This document shows, in pieces, positions 56,171 to 64,000 of a DNA stretch of 64,000 bases. The stretch covers positions 17,456,613-17,520,612 of the forward strand of contig NC_065881.2 of the NCBI RefSeq assembly GCF_932274485.2, in the 5' to 3' direction. Every line of letters begins with the position of its first letter. The stretch's first letter is position 1. Position numbers and translations under genes: made by a program. This DNA is from Patella vulgata (taxonomy: Eukaryota > Mollusca > Gastropoda > Patellidae). Below the pieces are notes generated by a model. The model was not told the DNA's origin and searched no databases. It worked only from the letters and a program-made list of their open reading frames with translations.

Positions 56171-56954
56171 ATGATGAAACTAATTATTGTTGTTTTCGCC
56201 TGTTTGTCTGCTGTTTCTGTGGCTGTTCCTATGGGTGGACTTGGAATGTACGGCGGCCTTGGAGGAATGGGAATGTACGGTATGGGAGGTCTTGGTATGT
56301 ACGGCGGCCTAGGGGGAATGGGAGGTCTTGGTATGTACGGCGGCCTAGGCGGAATGGGAATGTACGGCATGGGAGGTCTTGGTATGTACGGAGGAATGGG
56401 AATGTACGGTGGTATGGGAGGACTTGGAATGTATGGAGCTGGACTAGGAGGACTTGGAATGTATGGAGCTGGACTAGGAGGACTTGGTATGCCCGGGGCT
56501 GGTTTGGGAGGACTTGGTATGTATGGAGCTGGTTTGGGAGGACTTGGCATAAATGGTGTTATGAATAATGGTGTAATCAATCAAAACATGCAAGCTGGTG
56601 GTAAGTAAACCAATAGTTACCAACAAGCAATGATATATCCACGTGTTGCAGTATTAGTAATTTTGAAAACCAGTTTTAGATATAAATATAAGTAATTAAA
56701 TGTTGTTTAACGTCCTAAGCGTCCTACTTTCTGGACCAAATCTGGCTAACAAAGGTTAGGAATATAAAACATACTTGATGTTCCGAAATACTTTCTAATA
56801 TTTTTTTACTAATCTAGCAAACAAAAGTTAGGAATTTAAAACATACTTGATGTTCCGAAATACTTTCTATTCTCTGGTAATTTTTTTAATATATTGTACC
56901 AATATTATATTATAAAATTATTATTTTTCAGATCAAATGATGCTGAAAAAATAA
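56171..56954 (+). CDS. P2-2: secreted GLGMYG-repeat protein (type P2)
   Basis: Exon 2 at 56171-56600, exon 3 at 56932-56954, 150 residues. Signal peptide MMKLIIVVFACLSAVSVA, then VPMGGLGMYGGLGGMGMYGMGG and modules as in P2-1 and P2-3. The end is GINGVMNNGVINQNMQAG and DQMMLKK. The extra KK arises because TGTAAAATAA of the other copies is TGAAAAAATAA here: the usual stop is gone and the next TAA, two codons later, is used. Three Met residues of the tail are replaced by Ile (GIN, VIN). Intron 2 is slightly longer, with a doubled ACATACTTGATGTTCCG block. AATAAA is at 57072-57077. The gene looks intact, but it is the most changed P2 copy at the C-terminus. Confidence 0.85.
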
Positions 56955-59035
56955 TACCTAGTAATACTGATAACCCTATTTATTTATTCTCTTATTTATT
57001 TATAAAAAAGAAAACATTTTATTCATTTGTCCTTATTAAATATTTCGATGTATAAAAAAATGTCTTGATTTAATAAAAATGAATGAAATTATGAAGTATA
57101 TCTGAATTGTACATTTATTCTTTAAGCGTCTCTGATCTCATTTATTTCGCAGACGATATAATCAAGATAGCGCTACATATAAGTGTTGGATAACATCTTT
57201 CGCTGGGCTTTTTCAATCTAATCTATTTGGATTCAAACCTGATGATTACCAACCTTGATATTTCTAAACAAACTCAATGTGGGTACATTGTAGTGTGGAC
57301 TAAGCCGTGAAAAGTCTGCAAAATATACTGTCTATGGAAAGGTATCGCTTTCTACATAACAGCTTTCGCACAGCATCAACTTTCATATGCAAATGTGGGA
57401 TATCACGTGAACTATTAACATATACGGAAATCCGGCACACTATAAACCAGCACACTATAATAATATTCACCGCACGATAACAGTAAATCAAGCTGGCACA
57501 ATATAAGAAACCATCTAGACGACCGTGCGTAATCATGAATGTGCCAGGAAATAATTGGTAGATTCAAAGAGCCCAAGAAACATACTTTCCAGTAATTTAA
57601 AACACAATAACTGGAATTTCGTATTAATACCCGTATTTTGATATTGTAAACCCCCCACTCTTTCCGGTATCTCTATCAACAGAGTTAAACGCAGCCTAAT
57701 GTTTTATAAATTCCCGAAACACACACACAACTAACATATTATGATTGTATGTGATAATTCTTAGTAGTTTTGTTAACGAAAATACTATAAAACTACGAAA
57801 TTAAAGAAAAATTAGTTCTTCGATATAGATATCGTATTCGTAACGTCGTTGAGCGAACTGTCAGTGTGTGTTTATTTACAGACAATTCCCAAGATGCATT
57901 GTGCGTCGCTGTGTTTCTATGGGCCGTAATGCGAGTCGCCACTCTGTGTATTTTTACTCTGTGCTTACAGCATCAACTTTCATATGCAAATGTGGGATGT
58001 CACGTGACCTATTAACATATCCGGAAAGCCGGCACACTATAAACCAGCACACTTTAAGGATATTCACCGCACGATAACAGAGAATCAAGATGGCACACTA
58101 TAAGAAACTATCTAGACGACCGTGCGTAATCATGAATGTGCCAGGAAATAATTGGTAGATTCAAAGAGCCCAAGAAACATACTTTCCAGTAATTTATAAC
58201 GCAATAACTGGAATTTCGTATTAATACCCGTATTTTGATATTTTAAACGCCCCCACCCTTTCCAGTCTCTCTATAAACAGAGTTAAGTGCAGCCTAATTA
58301 ACTTTGATCCATTAAAAAAACAAAACAATACTATATACAAGCATTGTGCCCAACAAATAAATAACATATTTATAGAGAGGAATGACTATACATATTTAAG
58401 TATGGACATAGAGAATTTTTGACTAAGCCCCGTATCTTTATTTTAGTTTAGTCCCACCCACCCTTCCTTCACTTCAACTTTAATCTTATTTTGTAAAGTT
58501 AAGCAAATATTGATGTTACTTGCATATTTGACAAGAGCAATCAGTGATATTTATTGGATTTGAATTATGAAAATACGATTGTACCAGAAAAAAACTATTT
58601 ACATATTTACAAACAGAAATGAACATGCTTTTATTGAAAATAATTGAAATAAAATTGAACCATATGTTAGTTCCGAAATGAACTAGTTTGTGTCTAGTAG
58701 ACGATAAACCCCATCCCCCTCTCTCCCTGTAAATTTAGGGGGCTGGACAGCACAAACATTTAAGGGGATCAACCTCTCTCTCTTGCTATCTGCTTGAATG
58801 ACATAGCGAGCGCTTGATTTTGTTGGTTAAGTGGCTAACGCTGTGAAAACTGTGAGATTTTGATGTACGGCGGAAACAGAAGTTGAATTTAATTATGATT
58901 CGATACACTTATTTATGGTAAATGAACAGTGGGTAACTGAATTCTACAAACTGAAATGGACCTTTCCCTCAATTAAGTGAAAAACAAGCCACAAGGATGC
59001 ATAGAACTTGGTGTAGTTTCTTCCAATTAAAGTGT
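56955..59035. other. Downstream region of P2-2, no gene seen
   Basis: 57367-57660 and 57966-58265 are direct copies (CAACTTTCATATGCAAATGTGGGAT, GGCACACTATAAACCAGCAC, GCACGATAACAG, GTGCCAGGAAATAATTGG). Unit 1 has one copy (51468-51760). The DNA between them (57661-57965) is not found in unit 1 and has no recognisable frame. A SINE-B 3' fragment lies at 58640-58735. Confidence 0.6.
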
Positions 59036-59540
59036 TTTCAGAGTGATTTGAAGCACACTTTTGATAGATAAATTAGTCTGTGCGCGGGAAGGCATCTTTA
59101 AACAATCGCTGGGACATATTTGAATGACAAAAGGTGGCGAACTTTTGGATTCGCCCAAGCTTGAGACGTCCTTTTTATACTTTGAATAAACTGTACATTA
59201 AAAATCTTTGGACATTTCTGTGTCGGTTTTCTTGATCCCTCGCTTTCTAGCGAAAATATTTGTACCACAAAATTTAGGAAAAAAACATTTAAAAATAATT
59301 ATATACTGGGTGCAATTCAAACAGAACACGGTTTTAGGATAAATTACAAGTAATGGCGGAGGTGGGGTTATTACTTAGCGGGAAGCACAGATCTGGTAAA
59401 ATTATAATTTAACATGTCTTTGTAAATTTTAAGCGGAAATGAACAATATTTATTCGATATATTTCTAGAAGAGAGTCACCTTTCACAGTATTGTAGTTGC
59501 GCTTAAAGAAAACAGTGAGACTATTAACTGTGCTTATACA

Positions 59541-59740
59541 AACTAGGTCATTTCGGGAATAACACATGGTTCATTTTTTATTTCAATAATTCGCTTGCGC
59601 GCAGGATTTTTATAACCACAAGGTTGGACAGGCAACCCTACTTCTTGTCCCGTACAAGCCGGTATTCGAAACCACGCCACTTGACAGACCTTATCATCAA
59701 ACGCGCACGCGTTAACCATTCGCTCACCCAACTGCCCTTA
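59541..59740 (-). repeat. SINE-B copy, shortened
   Basis: Counterpart of 53085-53285 with the same internal deletion, hence inherited through the tandem duplication and not a separate insertion. Confidence 0.85.
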
Positions 59741-60203
59741 CAAACAACGAATAAACAACATACAACGATCATGGCAGTGGACCCCTCACTAGAACTTCAC
59801 TGGATGCAATCCCGGCGTGGATATACAAGCTTCACATTGGACGTGTTCCGATGTCCATCCGAATATAAATGGGTGTGCAGTCTCGTACCTAGCATTGTAC
59901 ACGTAACCATAGGAAAACAAAGTACCCTTTTTTTAGTCTTAAAATGACAGAACTATTATGGTGATGTGACATTAACCCCAATTCCATGGCAAATAATAAT
60001 GATAGCACCTGTCTTCATTAGCCCGGCTTGCGTAAAAATGGGTACATTAAATTGTACATCTCATACCACAAGACATTACGATAAATAGTGAATATAAGAA
60101 TTTCTTGTACAGTACTTTATTTACCATATAATAACAATACATCTATACCACAAATTAGTATGAATTAAGAAATCGTGGATATTTGGTTTTCCTGCACTGT
60201 ACT

Positions 60204-61123
60204 TTATTTACCATATGTTGTAGCTGAAAAATAAGAAATACCAATAACTAATATGCCAGTTTAAGTTTTGTTTTCATAAATATATTTGAATAAAAGGCTT
60301 GATGTAGGACGGTTTCACATTATTTCTACCCCAACTTCTCATTTATATTAAAATGGAATGGGGTTTTAACTTCCTGCTGTTTTCACCAACCGAGCTAATC
60401 ATGGCGAGGCATATACCATGCAGTGTACTATAACGGAACATTTTATCCGGATAAATGTTAATGTGTTCTTTTTTCGCGCACGCCAATGTGTACCCAAGAC
60501 CTACTTTCCTCTACGGCTGAAATGGGGGAAACAACGCTTAACGCTCTCGAGGAACAATCTCAATACATGTATTGAATCCCGGGCTAAGCCAACCAACCGA
60601 AAAAACTGCAAATGGTTATGAAGTACGGTGTTTGAATCATTGAAAATTATATTGCTTTCCCTGATCCTTGAACCGGCTGATCAAAACTGGTGATTGTGTT
60701 TGCTTGCCTTTTCTTTATAAACCATATTTTAATTCATGAGTACCCTATGTAAAAATACGCTTCCGTTTAACAGTGTAGACAAAGGGTTGGTTTTAAATAA
60801 AATAACCAAATAAACATACCTGCTAGCATAGCTGGATGACCTCCACCAAACATACCAAGACCTCCTAAACCAGCTCCATACATTCCAAGACCACCCAAAC
60901 CACCGTACATGCCGAGACCTCCTAGACCACCGTACATACCAAGACCTCCGTACATACCCATAGCTCCCAGCCCTCCGTACATACCAAGACCCCCTAGTCC
61001 TCCATACATGCCAAGACCCCCGTACATGCCGAGACCACCCATTCCGTACATTCCAAGGCCTCCCATAGGAACTGCCATGGAGACGGCAACCAAACAGGCA
61101 ACAGCAACAATCAGTTTCATCAT
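60204..61123 (-). CDS. M4: secreted GLGMYG-repeat protein (type M)
   Basis: Exon 2 at 60820-61123, exon 3 at 60204-60223, 107 residues. Same signal peptide and same ends as M2 and M3, but one short module (three residues, GGL) fewer: GAMGMYGGLGMYGG where M3 has GAMGMYGGLGGLGMYGG. Tag ATTYGK with AATAAA overlapping the stop, and a second AATAAA at 60116-60121. Intron 2 (60224-60819) retains more of the old SINE-A relic than M3. The acceptor region before the start reads TTTCCAG where M2 and M3 have TTTTCAG. Partner of P2-3. Confidence 0.87.
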
Positions 61124-61313
61124 CTGGAAATGGAGAAGTGCTATTATTATGTAGAATGAAAACCAACTGGTTTCTAGAACAACTGTGTGGTTTATTACGA
61201 GCTTCTTCGAGTTGCGGTCATTAACAGCTTATTTCGATGACAAACTGGCCACAAGAAGCGTAGAAGACCAGACGAGAATAGACTATGCAATCATAGTAAC
61301 CAGTCGACCTTAC

Positions 61314-61375
61314 CTTGTTATTGTACAGGAGTCTTGAAGTTGAACTGAAGATCTATAACATTTTCTCTATTTATA
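61314..61375 (-). promoter_or_regulatory. TATA box and exon 1 of M4
   Basis: TATAAATA on the minus strand at 61368-61375, non-coding exon 1 ending ACAATAACAAG at 61314 before GTAAGG. Confidence 0.75.
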
Positions 61376-62420
61376 TGTTTTAAGATTCCCTGATTTACTT
61401 CCTGTATATAAATATTAATTATTATGTTACGTCACTTAATTAATTTCCATATAATTATAAACCATATTGATATTATGCGGTAATGTTGAATTCAATAAAA
61501 TAGCCCATATACGTAATTGGTAGCTCCAAAATGAAGAGGAAGGTACATAATGATAAATTATCTTCCGTGTTGATGATATAGACCATTATGATTAAATTCG
61601 TCAAACTGTCAATGGAGAAGGGCGGGGGGGGGGGGATTAAAACGAAGGGGGCCCTTAGGACATATATGTAGAATTCAAAATAGAAACGATACTAAGCCCC
61701 AAAATAACATTTCAACATGAAATAAAACTTAATTTTACATATACATAAATACTTTGTAATATAGCCATATCATTGGTATTGTTGTGTTTGCATATGTATA
61801 GTTTGTTTTGTAACTGATTGTGGTGTCCGATTGTATAAGCCCTGGTTCAGGTTCACAATTTGTACCATGGTAAATCAGGCGCTGACGCAATGGAAAAAAA
61901 GTTATTTTATCCACGATGCTGTACCCGCTGCCTCCAGAATAGAGTTTTTAAGAAATAATTTATATCTTTATAACATAAATTTAATTTGAATCATATATCG
62001 CATAATATAAGGTATTGATCGGGGGGGGGGGGGGATATCCTCCACGTTTTGAACACCCTTACAATGTGGCGAATAATTTACTAATAGGTATTTTTCTTCA
62101 TTGGACTGTACTTATGCATTTAACTTGCCTGTTTAGTATTCCGGGTGTTGGAGGCAATGCTTTACACTTGGAAGTTAAAAGGTCATAGGTGAATCCCGTC
62201 ATTATTGAAGTTCTAGTTGTTAATCAGCTGTTACAGATATTGACATATTTAATGACGCATCAAAGAGATGAGCTTATTGCCGAACCGTAATGTATGAGCT
62301 TTTTAATTATGACAAAATTATGTGTTATTAAATGATCATTAATTGTAAAATATTGGTATTTATAATTTGTAACGTTTATAATAATATATCATAGGAACGG
62401 AAATAGTAGAAAAATAAATG
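61376..62420. other. Intergenic region between M4 and P2-3
   Basis: Third copy of the presumed shared control region, with a 12-G run at 61624-61635, a 14-G run at 62021-62034 and the TTACGTCACTTAATTAATT motif at about 61428. No gene. Confidence 0.6.
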
Positions 62421-62483
62421 TATAAAGGCCTGCTACCCAGATAGTCTGCATCATATTCTGATTTCTGATCTACAATTAACAAG
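62421..62483 (+). promoter_or_regulatory. TATA box and exon 1 of P2-3
   Basis: TATAAAGGCC at 62421-62430, non-coding exon 1 to 62483 (ending AACAAG), GTAAGCG donor. Confidence 0.78.
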
Positions 62484-62761
62484 GTAAGCGTTACACAGCC
62501 AGCTAAAATGTCAATGTTTTGCACAGCTAAATCACAAGAAGTTCAATATAAAATCTAATGTACGAAATAGAAACAAACGCTTGAACTTGCCACATATCGA
62601 AAGATATCATGTTCATAATAGAATTTTGGTATTTTAATTAAACGATCTACAAAATCCAAGAGCTTACGCTTAAAAATTAAATGATGTTATTATTCGCTAA
62701 AAGAAAATGGGAGGTTGTACATGACATGGAAAGATTATAGTATCGTGTTTTTACATTTTAG

Positions 62762-63522
62762 ATGATGAAATTAATTATTGTTGTTTTCGCCTGTTTGGCT
62801 GCTGTTTCTGTGGCTGTCCCTATGGGTGGTCTTGGAATGTACGGCGGCCTTGGAGGAATGGGAATGTACGGTATGGGAGGTCTTGGTATGTACGGCGGCC
62901 TAGGAGGAATGGGTGGTCTTGGAATGTACGGCGGCCTTGGAGGAATGGGAATGTACGGTATGGGAGGTCTTGGTATGTACGGCGGCCTAGGAGGAATGGG
63001 AGGTCTTGGTATGTACGGCGGCCTAGGTGGAATGGGAATGCACGGCATGGGAGGTCTTGGTATGTACGGAGGAATGGGAATGTACGGTGGTATGGGAGGT
63101 CTTGGTATGTATGGAGCTGGTTTGGGAGGACTTGGAATGTATGGAGCTGGATTAGGAGGACTTGGTATGCCCGGGGCTGGTTTTGGAGGACTTGGTATGT
63201 ATGGAGCTGGTTTTGGAGGACTTGGCATGAATGGTGTTATGAATAATGGTGGAATCAATCAAAACATGCAAGCTGGTGGTAAGTCACCCAATAGCTACCA
63301 ACAAGCAATGATATACATCCACGTATTACAGTATTATAAACATAAGTAATTAAATGTGGTTTAACATCCTACTTTTCTGGGCAAAATCTGGCTATCAAAG
63401 GTTAGGGATTTAAAACATACTTGATGTTCCGAAATACTATTTATTCTCTTATAATTTTTTAATATTTTTTTACCAATATTACATTATAAAATTATTATTT
63501 TTCAGATCAAATGATGCTGTAA
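62762..63522 (+). CDS. P2-3: secreted GLGMYG-repeat protein (type P2)
   Basis: Exon 2 at 62762-63278, exon 3 at 63506-63522, 177 residues, the longest P2. Signal peptide MMKLIIVVFACLAAVSVA. Compared with P2-2 it has one extra block of about 28 residues: LGMYGGLGGMGGLGMYGG followed by LGGMGMYGM occurs twice in a row, with one Tyr to His change (GMHGMGG) in the second copy. The second half and the tail (GMPGAG, GMNGVMNNGGINQNMQAG, DQMML) follow P2-1. AATAAA is at 63650-63655. It shows that repeat number changes in frame while signal peptide, tail and splice sites stay fixed. Confidence 0.87.
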
Positions 63523-64000
63523 AATAATACCTAGTAATACTGATAACCCTATTTATTTATTCTCTTATTTATTTATAAAAAGAAAACATGATATTCATTT
63601 GTCCTTATTAAATATTTCGATGTACATGTATAAAAAAATATTTTTATTTAATAAAAATTTATGAAATTATGAATTATATCTGAATCGTTGTACATTAATT
63701 CTTCAAGAGTCTCTGATCGCATTTATTTCGCAGACGATATAAACAAGATAGCGCCACATAGAAGTGTTGGGCTTTTTCGCTGGGCTTTTTCAATCTAATC
63801 TATTTGAATTCAAACCTGATGATCACCAACCTTGATATTTCTAAACAAACTCAATGTGGGTACATTGTAGTGTGGATCAAACTGTGAAAAGTCTGCAAAA
63901 GATACTGTCTATGGAAGGGTATCGCTGCCAATATTAAATGCTCTGCGACAATGTCGTTTCCATTGATTATATGTAAAATGTACAATGTACAAAGTCCTAA
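63523..64000. other. 3' UTR of P2-3 and downstream DNA
   Basis: 3' UTR with AAATATTTCGATGTA and the poly(A) signal, then sequence matching the region after P2-1 up to the window end. No further gene. Confidence 0.6.

Larger units (their letters stand above)
52576..59035 (+). repeat. Large tandem unit 2 (M3 + P2-2)
   Basis: Same order as unit 1. It lacks the transposon and the 330-bp duplication, and carries its own ~600-bp direct duplication downstream of P2-2 (57367-57660 repeated at 57966-58265). The offset between M2 and M3 starts is 6646 bp and between M3 and M4 starts 6634 bp. Confidence 0.85.
59036..64000 (+). repeat. Large tandem unit 3 (M4 + P2-3), cut by the window
   Basis: Same layout as units 1 and 2 from GGGAAGGCATCTTTAAACAATCG (59086). 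The window ends in the region downstream of P2-3, which follows unit 1 (GCGACAATGTCGTTTCC kept at 63945) more closely than unit 2. More units may follow beyond the window. Confidence 0.85.

Noticed and set aside
57868-58077. Frame near 57868 with several Cys and His as a possible zinc-binding domain
   Set aside because: Spacing of Cys/His does not fit a family I recognise, the frame is short, and half of it is duplicated non-coding DNA shared with unit 1.

Overview
The window is eukaryotic, AT-rich, and carries introns, TATA boxes and poly(A) signals. Two families of tRNA-derived SINEs, a mariner relic and small secreted Gly/Leu/Met/Tyr repeat proteins together suggest a marine mollusc, most probably a gastropod. 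This assignment is an inference from repeat style and protein composition.

Genes. All genes I can support belong to one family of tiny secreted proteins built from GLGMYG-type repeats. Each gene has a non-coding exon 1 behind a TATA box, an intron, an exon 2 whose first bases are ATGATG and which holds the signal peptide and all repeats, a second intron, and a very short exon 3 coding 5-7 residues. Three subtypes differ in the C-terminal tag made by exon 3. Type M lies on the minus strand and ends ATTYGK or ATSYGK (CDS at 33976-34612, 46883-47843, 53749-54489, 60204-61123). Type P1 lies on the plus strand and ends GQANGMV (35451-36451, 41905-42910, and a pseudogene at 27349-28095). Type P2 lies on the plus strand and ends DQMML (50136-50818, 56171-56954, 62762-63522). 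M and P genes sit head to head. Four M/P pairs are intact. At two further P1 genes (27.3 and 41.9 kb) a relic M promoter or a relic M exon 3 marks a lost partner, which gives six ancestral divergent pairs. The last three pairs sit in three large tandem units of about 6.5-7.1 kb beginning near 45.4, 52.6 and 59.0 kb.

Region by region. 1-4.1 kb: intergenic, old repeats and SINEs. 4.1-19.9 kb: a large repeat field with inverted arms (4.1-4.64 and 19.54-19.94 kb), three copies of a 0.9-1.65 kb spacer, and about 31 tandem copies of a ~339-bp satellite. 19.9-26.6 kb: AT-rich, no genes, SINEs. 26.6-28.6 kb: P1 pseudogene flanked by copies of a dispersed segment. 28.6-32.3 kb: a very recent 1720-bp tandem duplication that cuts a mariner copy. 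32.4-33.7 kb: a repeat element with inverted ends TGTCCCCCGCC and internal tandem repeats. 33.9-36.5 kb: M1/P1-1 pair with a promoter core of about 250 bp. 36.5-41.3 kb: intergenic, SINEs, relic exon. 41.3-43 kb: P1-2. 43-46.5 kb: SINE-rich. 45.4-64 kb: three tandem M/P2 units. A 615-bp DNA transposon sits in one intron.

Joint function. Signal peptides, absence of cysteine and an almost pure Gly/Leu/Met/Tyr/Ala composition point to secreted structural material, for example shell or periostracum matrix (shematrin-like in composition), mucus or adhesive. Paired M and P genes with shared upstream DNA may be co-expressed. Function was not established from sequence.
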